From Proteromonas lacertae (Eukaryota; Sar; Bigyra; Opalinata; Proteromonadidae), in assembly GCA_002245135.1 (NCBI GenBank), contig NGBS01000661.1:1-31448 (forward strand): 31,448 nucleotides of DNA, read 5' to 3'. Position numbers and translations under genes: made by a program. The notes under the pieces were generated by a model, which had not been told where the DNA came from, ran no database searches, and saw only the letters and a list, made by a program, of their open reading frames with translations. Numbering within the stretch: the stretch's first letter is position 1; every line of letters starts with the position of its first letter. This document shows positions 1 to 12,500 of this stretch, piece after piece.

Positions 1-3000
1 TTTCTTTAGACATACTATCATTCTCTTTACATTGTTCAATTTGTTATGAAGTCGATCATCCATTTTTACAATGTTCTAAATCTTTATTCAACTCTTTCAA
101 ATCTTCATTCAATTTATCATTTCTTCAAGTACATTTAGCTTATCTTCCATTTCTTTTTCTTTTTCTTTACAAGCTTTCATATCATCTTCAATTCCACTCA
201 TTTCTTTATCCATTCTTTTAATTGTTCAACTGGAACTTTGGACATATTTCCATCATCTATTGATTTCATACTTCCTTTCAATTTGGATAAATCATTTCAA
301 TTCAGTCAACTTATTAGTATTTTCATCCATTTCTGTCTTGGTGTTTTCTAACATATCTTGGTTGTTTATTTCATCACCATTTTTTTATTTAGTCTTCTTC
401 TAGTTTTTCATTCTCTTTTCTTAAATCTTTCAATTCATTCTCTTTTCAGGTATTTGATTCTCAGTCTTGTTGTATAAGTCTTTCTTTATCGATTCTAATG
501 TATCATTTATATCATCTATGTTCTTTAGATCTTCAATATCTTTGTTAATTTTTCAGATTTATCATTTAACTCTTTCAAATCTTTACTTTCATCTTCATGA
601 TCATTTACATAGAAATTGTCGATATTTTCTTTCAATTCTTTCAACTCATTCTCTTTCTCTTTTAATTCTTCATTCAATTTACTTTAAACCACATAGATAA
701 CTATTCTTCTTTGGATTTTCTACTTCTTCTTTTATTTCTTCATTGTCGCTTAACTTACATTTATCTATAAAGTCACATTCATCTAATTCTTTTAACTCAT
801 TCTCCAATTTATCAACATTTTCATTCAATTCTTTCAATTCATCTTCATTTGATTTACATTTGTTGTTTAACTCATTTATATCTTTCAAGTTTTTCACATT
901 AGCTTCTAAATCATCTAGTTTTTTCATTTTCATTCAACTTATCTTCTACTTTGTCTAAATCATTCTTGATTTCATCATATTTTTCACTCTTTTCATCATT
1001 TGACATTTCATTCTTATTATTCTTTAAACTTTCTATTTTACTTTCTATTTCATCTATCTCATGTTTATTCTCATTCAATTCATCATTCACTTTGTCTATA
1101 TCATTCAATACTTTATTATCATTATCATCTTTTCCAATCTTTTCATCACCAAGCTTCTTCATTTCTTTCTTGTTGTTATTTAATTCTTTCTCTAAGATTT
1201 TTCTTTGTTCTTCAATTCTTTTAATCGACTTTCTAATACATTCACTTTCAAATTATCTATCTCATTCTTATATTCTTCAATTGGTTTACTTTCAGTTGTA
1301 TCTAATGATTTCATCTCATTCAAATTCATTTCTTCACTACTATCTTTATTATCTTCTTTATTCAATTCATCACTCACGTTTTCTTCACTCTCACCTAATA
1401 TTTCACATTTCAATATTGTATCATCTTCAACTTTCTCTTCAAGCTTTTCCAGTTGATTACATAATCTCTCTAATTCATCTTCTTTGTTCTTTAGTTCTTC
1501 TTCTAATTTTGAAATATTTTCATCTTTCTCTTTTACTGCTTCTTTCAATTCTTCTTCTTTTCTTTTAACTCTTTTTCTAATTCTTCAATCTCTTGGTTAT
1601 ATAAATTCTCATCTTTCTTTGGAATTCCCATTTCATCACATAACTTTTCTAATCGACTCTTTAATTCTTCAACTTCTTTCTTCTCTTTTTATTTCATTTT
1701 ATTTCTTTCATTTATTTTTCATTTTCATTTTCATCGACATTTAATAATTTTCATTCTCATCTCGATTTCTTCTCTTTAATTTCAATTCTTCATTCTTTAA
1801 TTTTTTCTATTTCATCCATCTTTTCTTTAGACATACTTTCATTCTCTTTATATTGTTCAATTTGTTATGAACTCGATCATCTAATCTTTTACATAACTCA
1901 ACATCTTTATTTAAATCATCAAGACTTTCTTTTAAATCATTCATATCTTCTAATACTTTCAATTTTTCTTCTATTTCGTCTTTTTCATTCTTCAACTTCT
2001 CTAATTTTTCATTCATCTCATCTACATTATGTTCTAATTCTTTATTTCATTCACTCTCACATTCTCCAGATCTTCTTTCATTGGAATTATTTTACTTGTC
2101 TCAATATCGAAATTTTCTAATTCATTCTCATCCAATTCACATTTCATATCTTCTAATCGCTTATAATTTATCAATCACTTCTTTATTCTTTAACAAATCT
2201 TTATCACATTTCTTTAGTCGATTATGTAATTTTTCATTTTCTTTCTTTAATTCACTTAAATCTTCTTCTACATTCTTTTCTTTCTCTTCGATTAATTTCA
2301 TTTTTACATCTTTTATATCATTTAAATCATTCTTTAATTCATTTGAATTATTCTTTAGTTTCTCGAATTTTACACTTAAATCGATTTCTTTATTTCCTAA
2401 CTCGAATAATTTTTCTTTCATTTCTTCAATATCTTTCTTCTTTCATCATCATCTACTTTTATCTCATCTAATTCTTTCTTTGTTTCATTCAGATCATTCT
2501 CACTTTCAACACTCTTCTCTTTTAATTCGTTCAAACTATTTATATAACTGTTCTTCTTTGGATCTATCACTTCACTTTCTTCACATAGTTTACTCTCTTT
2601 CAAATAATCATCTTCATTCAAGTCTTTAAAATCATCACCTATCTTTTTCACATTTTCATTTATATCATTCAAATTATTCTCATTATCTTTTAACATATCA
2701 TTCAAACATCTTATATCTTCGTAACATTTCATCTTATTCTCTAATTTATCGAGTTTATTATCGTTTTCATTCAACTTTTCTTCTATCGATTTTAAATCAT
2801 CATGAATCTCTTTTCGATCATTAGCTTTTTCAAATTCAGCTAAGTCTTTTGATTCTCTTCAAGTTTATTAATCGCTTTTTCACACTTTTCTATTTCTTCA
2901 CCAATATCTTTCAAATTATTATCAATTTCATCTAAATCTTTCTTCAGTTTTATATCATTGTCATCTTCACCTATTGGTTTTTATTCTTCTTTTCTAGTTC

Positions 3001-3191
3001 TCGTTTATCTTCTTTACTGTATTTCTTTAAATTATTCATTTCTTTCTTTAATTCATCTAATTTTTATGCATTTCACGATTCTCTAAATCATCAACTTTAT
3101 CTTCATCATCTCAGGACTACTTTCTAAATTACCCATTTCATTATCCATTAATAAACTTCATCCTCACCTGAATTTAATTCACTATTACCTA
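1..3191 (-). repeat. 3.2-kb duplicated block, indel-rich copy
   Basis: Base 1 corresponds to 6129 and base 3191 to 9367, so this copy is 48 bases shorter net. In the first 620 bases the differences are ten small deletions and nothing else that I could see. One insertion lies near 683 and one substitution near 1285 (ggtttac for ggcttac). Confidence 0.8.
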
Positions 3192-3546
3192 ATATTTCTG
3201 CTTGAAGAATTGATTTCATCACCAATATAGTCTTCATTATTCATCATTTGTCTTCTATTGATTTAATCTCTTCTTTTAATTTCTGATTTTCTAATTCATT
3301 TGTTTAAGCTTATCCATCTTTTCCATTAAGCCATTCACACTCAACAACTGATTTTTAACCAAATCATTTTCTATCTCATTTAATGATTTTTCAGTAATTA
3401 CCATCTTTTGATGTAAATCATCTAATAATGACTACTTGTATCAGGATTACTTTCAAATTCATTTAACATATCACGCCTCTTCTTTTATCTCATTATTCCT
3501 CTCTTTAATTTTGGTTTAACAATTTTTATGGAATTTACTTAATTCT
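1..3546 (-). CDS. Frame-broken continuation of the giant coiled-coil region
   Basis: Only short open pieces remain (for example 2418-2774, 2161-2421, 1807-2016, 1192-1548, 911-1162 and 679-933), yet the encoded sequence is plainly the same as the intact blocks: PKKNSYINSLNEL at 2540-2549, KCEILGESEENVSDEL, IGKDDNDNKVLNDI, PKKNSYLCGL near 691. From 3191 to 1 it parallels 9367 to 6129. In the first 620 bases I count ten deletion events (14 bases in all) against 6129-6763, and saw no substitution or insertion. That pattern is typical of uncorrected single-molecule reads rather than of an old pseudogene. It could still be a real, broken copy. Confidence 0.5.
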
Positions 3547-6500
3547 TTAACATTTGGATCTTTTTTTCATTTCCTTATCTTCTTTAATTTTGTTCAAGTT
3601 ATTCTTACATGACTCTGCCAAGTCATTTATTTTTTTAACTCTCTCTTCTAACATCTTTAATTCATCATCTAAATATTCATTTAATAAACCATATTGAGAA
3701 TTGTTTTCACCTTCTTTTACACTTTCTAATGCTTTGTTTAATTCTTCTATCTGCTTCTCTAAATCATTATTATCTTCTTTCAACTCTTCGATTTTTTCTC
3801 TTGATTCTGTTAAGTCGTTTTCAACTGATGCTAGTTTTTCTTCCAGTAATTTTTCTTCATCTTCATCGTCTTTTCGACTCTTCTCCATTTCTTCTAATTT
3901 AGACATTATTTCATTATTTGCATTTTCTAAATCTTCTTTTTCTTCTTTCAGTTTGTTCATCTCTGCTAATATCTTTTCAGGATCTTTCTCAGCTGATATT
4001 AGTTATGACTTATATCATCTAATTCTTTCTTTATTTCATTCAATTCATCATTCAATTCTTTCTCATCATCTTTCATCTTTATTATCTCTAAACGACATTT
4101 TTCATTATTCATCTCATCTATTTCATTCAACTCTTTTTCATCATTTTCCATTTTACTATCTACCTCAGGTAATTTTTCATTCTCAATCTTCTTTAATCGA
4201 TCTTCTATCTCATTTAGCTTTTCTTCATTTTATATTGGGATAATTTTCTTTATTATTCTTTATATTATCAATATCTTTCTTTATCTTATCACTCTTCTTT
4301 TTGCATTCATCTCTATCACACTTCAATTGATCCATATTATCCTTTAATTTAACAACCTCTTCTAAATTATCTAATCTATCTCTCAATTCTTTCTCTTTTA
4401 TTTCAGTTTCTTTCAGTTGCTCTTCAATATATTTCTGTTTATTTTCTAATGATTTGATTTGTTCAACAGGAGTATCATTAATCTTGTGTTTAAGAGGTTT
4501 TATTTTAGATTTTAAATCAACCATATCTTTTTCTATTTCTTTTAATTTATTATCTTGTTCATCTATTTCAGATTCTGTTTTTGTTAGAGTTTCATTATCG
4601 ATTTTCAAATCATTCAAATCATGTAAATCATCTTTCAATTTCTTATTCTCTTTATCTACATCTCTCAATAATGACTTATCATCGTCAAAATTACTTTCTA
4701 TTTTATCAAATATACTTGTTTTTATTGGATCAATAACCTTTTCCAATTCGTTATTCATACATTTTTAATTCACTAATTTCATTTTCTAATTTTAATATAT
4801 CATCGTTTAGATTTTTCATTTCTTCGTTATTTTCACTTTCATTTTCTGTAAGAACAAAATCATTTATTCTATTTTTAATAATCATCATATCATCTTTTTT
4901 ATCACCTATTTCTTTACTTATATATTTTGCAGTATTAATATAGCTCTCTTTTTGTGGACAATCGCTTTTTGGTTCAGATACATCATATAATTTTCTCTCT
5001 TCACTAATTTCTCTTAATTTTTCTACTGGTATTATTTTCGTTTCATTCAAAAAATCTCCTTCGTCTAATTCTTTTAACTCATTCTCCAATTTATCAACAT
5101 TTTCATTCAATTCTTTCAATTCATCTTCATTTGATTTACATTTGTTGTTTAACTCATTTATATCTTTCAAGTTTTTCACATTAGCTTCTAAATCATCTAG
5201 TTTCTTTTCATTTTCATTCAACTTATCTTCTACTTTGTCTAAATCATTCTTGATTTCATCATATTTTTCACTCTTTCATCATTTGACATTTCATTCTTAT
5301 TATTCTTTAAACTTTCTATTTTACTTTCTATTTCATCTATCTCATGTTTATTCTCATTCAATTCATCATTCACTTTGTCTATATCATTCAATACTTTATT
5401 ATCATTATCATCTTTTCCAATCTTTTCATCACCAAGCTTCTTCATTTCTTTCTTGTTGTTATTTAATTCTTTCTCTAAAGATTTTTCTTTGTTCTTCAAT
5501 TCTTTTAATCGACTTTCTAATACATTCACTTTCAAATTATCTATCTCATTCTTATATTCTTCAATTGGCTTACTTTCAGTTGTATCTAATGATTTCATCT
5601 CATTCAAATTCATTTCTTCACTACTATCTTTATTATCTTCTTTATTCAATTCATCACTCACGTTTTCTTCACTCTCACCTAATATTTCACATTTCAATAT
5701 TGTATCATCTTCAACTTTCTCTTCAAGCTTTTCCAGTTGATTACATAATCTCTCTAATTCATCTTCTTTGTTCTTTAGTTCTTCTTCTAATTTTGAAATA
5801 TTTTCATCTTTCTCTTTTACTGCTTCTTTCAATTCTTCTTCTTTTTCTTTTAACTCTTTTTCTAATTCTTCAATCTCTTGGTTATATAAATTCTCATCTT
5901 TCTTTGGAATTCCCATTTCATCACATAACTTTTCTAATCGACTCTTTAATTCTTCAATTTCTTTCTTCTCTTTTTCTATTTCATATTTTATTTCATTCAT
6001 CTTATTTTTGGCATTTTCATCACTTTCATCGACATTTAATAATTTTTCATTCTCATCTTCGATTTCTTTCTCTTTAATTTTCAATTCTTCATCGATTTCT
6101 TCTAATTCTTTTTCTATTTCATCCATCTTTTCTTTAGACATACTATCATTCTCTTTTACATTGTTCAATTTGTTATGAAGTCGATCATCCATGTTTTTAC
6201 AATGTTCTAAATCTTTATTCAACTCTTTCAAATCTTCATTCAATTTATTCATTTCTTCAAGTACATTTAGCTTATCTTCCATTTCTTTTTCTTTTTCTTT
6301 ACAAGCTTTCATATCATCTTCAATTCCACTCATTTCTTTATCCAATTCTTTTAATTGTTCAACTGGAACTTTGGACATATTTCCATCATCTATTGATTTC
6401 ATACTTCCTTTCAATTTGGATAAATCATTCTTCAATTCAGTCAACTTATTAGTATTTTCATCCATTTCTGTCTTGGTGTTTTCTAACATATCTTGGTTGT

Positions 6501-9500
6501 TTATTTCATCACCATTTATTTTATTTAGTCTTTCTTCTAGTTTTTCATTCTCTTTTCTTAAATCTTTCAATTCATTCTCTTTTTCAGGTATTTGATTCTC
6601 AGTCTTGTTGTATAAGTCTTTCTTTATCGATTCTAATGTATCATTTATATCATCTATGTCTTTCTTTAGATCTTCAATATCTTTGTTTAATTTTTCAGAT
6701 TTATCATTTAACTCTTTCAAATCTTTACTTTCATCTTCATGATCATTTACATAGAAATTGTCGATATTTTCTTTCATTCTTTCAACTCATTCTCTTTCTC
6801 TTTTAATTCTTCATTCAATTTACTTAAACCACATAGATAACTATTCTTCTTTGGATTTTCTACTTCTTCTTTTATTTCTTCATTGTCGCTTAACTTACAT
6901 TTATCTATAAAGTCACATTCATCTAATTCTTTTAACTCATTCTCCAATTTATCAACATTTTCATTCAATTCTTTCAATTCATCTTCATTTGATTTACATT
7001 TGTTGTTTAACTCATTTATATCTTTCAAGTTTTTCACATTAGCTTCTAAATCATCTAGTTTCTTTTCATTTTCATTCAACTTATCTTCTACTTTGTCTAA
7101 ATCATTCTTGATTTCATCATATTTTTCACTCTTTTCATCATTTGACATTTCATTCTTATTATTCTTTAAACTTTCTATTTTACTTTCTATTTCATCTATC
7201 TCATGTTTATTCTCATTCAATTCATCATTCACTTTGTCTATATCATTCAATACTTTATTATCATTATCATCTTTTCCAATCTTTTCATCACCAAGCTTCT
7301 TCATTTCTTTCTTGTTGTTATTTAATTCTTTCTCTAAAGATTTTTCTTTGTTCTTCAATTCTTTTAATCGACTTTCTAATACATTCACTTTCAAATTATC
7401 TATCTCATTCTTATATTCTTCAATTGGCTTACTTTCAGTTGTATCTAATGATTTCATCTCATTCAAATTCATTTCTTCACTACTATCTTTATTATCTTCT
7501 TTATTCAATTCATCACTCACGTTTTCTTCACTCTCACCTAATATTTCACATTTCAATATTGTATCATCTTCAACTTTCTCTTCAAGCTTTTCCAGTTGAT
7601 TACATAATCTCTCTAATTCATCTTCTTTGTTCTTTAGTTCTTCTTCTAATTTTGAAATATTTTCATCTTTCTCTTTTACTGCTTCTTTCAATTCTTCTTC
7701 TTTTTCTTTTAACTCTTTTTCTAATTCTTCAATCTCTTGGTTATATAAATTCTCATCTTTCTTTGGAATTCCCATTTCATCACATAACTTTTCTAATCGA
7801 CTCTTTAATTCTTCAACTTCTTTCTTCTCTCTTAATATATCATCTTTTATTTCTTTCAATTTATCTTCTACATCTTCTGCATTTTCATCGACATTTACTA
7901 ATTTTTCATTCTCATTTAATATCTCTTTTTCTTTACTGTATAATTCATTTTCTATATCTTTTAATTCTTCTTCTATTTCATCTATCTTTTCTTTAGACAT
8001 ACTTTCATTCTCTTTTATATTGTTCAATTTGTTATGAACTCGATCATCTAATCTTTTACATAACTCAACATCTTTATTTAAATCATCAAGACTTTCTTTT
8101 AAATCATTCATATCTTCTAATACTTTCAATTTTTCTTCTATTTCGTCTTTTTCATTCTTCAACTTCTCTAATTTTTCATTCATCTCATCTACATTATGTT
8201 CTAATTCTTTTATTTCATTCACTCTCACATTCTCCAGATCTTCTTTCATTGGAATTATTTTACTTGTCTCAATATCGAAATTTTCTAATTCATTCTCATC
8301 CAATTCACATTTCATATCTTCTAATCGCTTATCTAATTTATCAATCACTTCTTTATTCTTTAACAAATCTTTATCACATTTCTTTAGTCGATTATGTAAT
8401 TTTTCATTTTCTTTCTTTAATTCACTTAAATCTTCTTCTACATTCTTTTCTTTCTCTTCGATTAATTTCATTTTTACATCTTTTATATCATTTAAATCAT
8501 TCTTTAATTCATTTGAATTATTCTTTAGTTTCTCGAATTTTACACTTAAATCGATTTCTTTATTTCCTAACTCGAATAATTTTTCTTTCATTTCTTCAAT
8601 ATCTTTTTCTTCTTCATCATCATCTACTTTTATCTCATCTAATTCTTTCTTTGTTTCATTCAGATCATTCTCACTTTCAACACTCTTCTCTTTTAATTCG
8701 TTCAAACTATTTATATAACTGTTCTTCTTTGGATCTATCACTTCACTTTCTTCACATAGTTTACTCTCTTTCAAATAATCATCTTCATTCAAGTCTTTAA
8801 AATCATCACCTATCTTTTTCACATTTTCATTTATATCATTCAAATTATTCTCATTATCTTTTAACATATCATTCAAACATCTTATATCTTCGTAACATTT
8901 CATCTTATTCTCTAATTTATCGAGTTTATTATCGTTTTCATTCAACTTTTCTTCTATCGATTTTAAATCATCATGAATCTCTTTTCGATCATTAGCTTTT
9001 TCAAATTCAGCTAAGTCTTTTTGATTCTCTTCAAGTTTATTAATCGCTTTTTCACACTTTTCTATTTCTTCACCAATATCTTTCAAATTATTATCAATTT
9101 CATCTAAATCTTTCTTCAGTTTTATATCATTGTCATCTTCACCTATCTGGTTTTTATTCTTCTTTTCTAGTTCTCGTTTATCTTCTTTACTGTATTTCTT
9201 TAAATTATTCAATTCTTTCTTTAATTCATCTAATTTGTTATGCATTTCACGATTCTCTAAATCATCAACTTTATCTTTCATCATCTCAGGACTACTTTCT
9301 AAATTACCCATTTCATTATCCATTAATAAACTTTCATCCTCACCTGAATTTAATTCACTATTACCTAATACTTCTGCTTTATATGTATCAACATCTTCTA
9401 ATAAATTATCATTATCTTCATTTGTATAATTCAATGCATTAATCTTACCTATAATCTTTTGTAATTCCTCTTCATTTTCTCTTAAATCATTTTCACTATT

Positions 9501-12500
9501 TTTAACCTTCTTTAGTAATTTATCTCTCATTTCAGTATCTTTTGGATCAGCTTCTAATTTCTTCAACAACTCCCTCTCTTCAATTACATCATTATTACAA
9601 TTTTCTAATTTTGATTCTATGTTTTTTAATTGTGTGGCTAAATCTTTAATATTTTTCTTTTTCTCATCACTATTATTAATTTCATTATCATTCTTTTGTA
9701 AATTCTTTTTACAATTATCTGCTAATTTATTAACTCTATTAACATCTTTTTCAAGTAATGTTATTTCATGGTCAAGTATATCCACAGAAGATATATCATT
9801 TATATTATCATTTATATCAGCTAACTTCTTTTCAAGTGATTTAATTCTATCAATTAATTCAACAGAATCATTTTCACCTTCTGCTTTAATTCTTTCCATT
9901 TCTTCTAATTTAGACATTATTTCATTATTTGCATTTTCTAAATCTTCTTTTTCTTCTTTCAGTTTGTTCATCTCTGCTAATATCTTTTCAGGATCTTTCT
10001 CAGCTGATATTAGTTCATGACTTATATCATCTAATTCTTTCTTTATTTCATTCAATTCATCATTCAATTCTTTCTCATCATCTTTCATCTTTATTATCTC
10101 TAAACGACATTTTTCATTATTCATCTCATCTATTTCATTCAACTCTTTTTCATCATTTTCCATTTTACTATCTACCTCAGGTAATTTTTCATTCTCAATC
10201 TTCTTTAATCGATCTTCTATCTCATTTAGCTTTTCTTCATTTATATTGGGATTTGAATCTAAGTCATTTCGTAATTTGTTCATCTCTTCATCTAATCTTT
10301 TACTCTTTTCTTTACATTCATTAGCTTCACTCTTTAACTCATTCATTCCTTCTTTCAATTTTATCATCTCTTCTAAATTATCTAATCGATCTTTCAACTC
10401 TTTTTCATTATCTTCTAGTTTATTCAAGGAATCTTCTAATACTTCTAAACAAGATTTTAGATTCTTCAACTTTTCACTAGATGTATTATCTAAATCATTC
10501 TTCACAGATTTTATACTACCATTCAATCGATTTAATTCATTATTAGCTTCTTCAATATTCTTCTTACTTTCTAATATATCATCATTACTAATCTTCATTA
10601 TTTCTTCGTTGTTGGGATTACTATAGTTTTGACTTCGTAATTCTTCTTCCAATTTCTTGTTTTCTTTACTCAAATCTTCTAAACGATCTTCATCTTTTGG
10701 TAATTTAGATTTTAACGTACTACAAATATCACCTTTTATTACTGACAAAGAATGGTTTAAATCTTTATAATCATCTTTTAAATCTTTTATTTCTTTTTCT
10801 AAATCATGTTCTTTAAAACTCAGATTCTTCAATTTTTGACTTGTCTCACTTTCTTCTTTTAGATTTAAATCGTTTATTTCTTTCTTTAAATCATTGATTT
10901 CTTTAGCTTTTTCATCCATCTTTTTATCTAGTTCATTTACACCATTTATATAACTACTCTTCTTTGGATTTTCATCATCTTCGATTTTACCTATCTTACA
11001 TTCATCTAAGAAATCACTCTCTTCTAAATCATCAAATTCTTTATTTAAATTGTCTAATTCTTTCTTTATCTCTTTTATTGTATCTTCATTTCCACGCATC
11101 TTTTCATCCAAACTTGTGGCATCTTTCAAACATTTTATTGATTTCTTTAATTCATTTAATTGATCTCGATCATTCATTAATCTTATACTTGTCTCACCTA
11201 ATTCATCGTTTATTTCACTATATCTTTCATCTTTTTCATCATGATTTAAATCATTCTTATTGTCTTTATAATCGGTTATTAAATCATTACATCGATTTAA
11301 ACTAGATTTCTCTTCTTCTAGACTTTGTTGCATTGTATCTAACTTATTATGAATTGCGAGATTTATGTCATTCTTTCCTATACTCTCACTTTCTAAATCA
11401 TTTACATCATCTTTGTAATTCTCTAACGATCTTTCTAATGCTTTACATTCAGATTTTAATTCAGCATATTTTCGTTCTAAGTCTTTTAGTTTATAATCAT
11501 CATATTCTTTTTCTTGTTCTTCTAGTTGATTCTCTAGTTTCTCGATATATTTCTTATTGGCATTTTCACCACTCTTCTTTCCTAAATTATTCAATATATC
11601 TTCTAAACTATTTAGATTATTTTTCATTTCATCTAATTTATTCTCGATTTCTTTCTCGTTTTTATTACTTTCTTCTAATTCACTTTCACATTTTTCTATC
11701 TCATTTTCATCTATATTCTCTAATCGTTTTGTCTCTTCATCTATCTTTTCTTCAATTGAAGGAACTACTTCTTCCATCTCTTCTAATTCATTCTCACATT
11801 TCTCTAATACTAATTCACTTGAAGGATCATCATTTAAATCGATCTTTAATATTTCCATCTTCTTATGTAAATCATTTATCTTGTTATTATTATCTTGATA
11901 TTCTTTCTTTAAGTTTTCTAATTTTTCTTTATTCTCTTTTACATTCTCGATATTATCTAAGCGATCTTTTACATATTTTTCATTATCATTTAAATCGTTC
12001 ATCTCTTTCTCAAGATCATCATATTCTTTTTCTAAATTCTTTAATTTCTCAACAGATACTTCATTCTTCTTTGGATTTACGGCTTTCAACTTTCCAGAAA
12101 ATTCACTTAATTTATTCTTACTTTCCTCTATATTACTTTTATCTTCATTTAACATATGATCTAATTCAGGAATTAAATCTTTATTGTTTGCATCATCTAT
12201 CAATAATTTACTTAAACGATTATCTAACTTTTCATTTTCTTTCTTTAAGTCACATAATTTATCTTCACCATTATCACTTTCACTCTTCATCTTGTTATAT
12301 AATTCATCTTTCATTGTATCTACATTCTTATTTAATTTATTTGTATCATTTTTCAACTCTTTTATTTCTTTTTCTAATTCTTGGATTTTGTCATTATAAT
12401 CTTTTAGTTTCTCATTCATTGAATCATCTTCATTCTCATTTATCACATCTAATTTATTCAATTCATCACTAATTTCTTTCATCTTATCTTCTTTTTCTTT

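Larger units (their letters stand above)
6129..9367 (-). repeat. 3.2-kb duplicated block, clean copy
   Basis: This block runs from the cassette end (GNSELNSGEDESLL) through SYINSLNEL, the GIPKKDE switch, SYLCGL and FYVNDHEDES to HNKLNNVKENDSMSKE. The same order of sequence lies at 1-3191. It overlaps the partial fourth unit and copy A of the 1860-bp repeat, showing that the two arrangements are joined in a fixed order. Confidence 0.8.

Noticed and set aside
1-3546. Ancient pseudogene at the left end
   Set aside because: Differences from the intact sister block are small deletions with almost no substitutions, which fits sequence error better than long decay.
11333-12472. Long plus-strand open frames (up to 379 codons, repeated at 16927 and 22521) rich in Leu, His, Ser, Tyr and Ile, looking like membrane proteins
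   Set aside because: They lie exactly antisense to the coiled-coil frame, have the composition expected from reversing Lys/Glu/Asn/Asp codons, and recur only because the underlying unit recurs.
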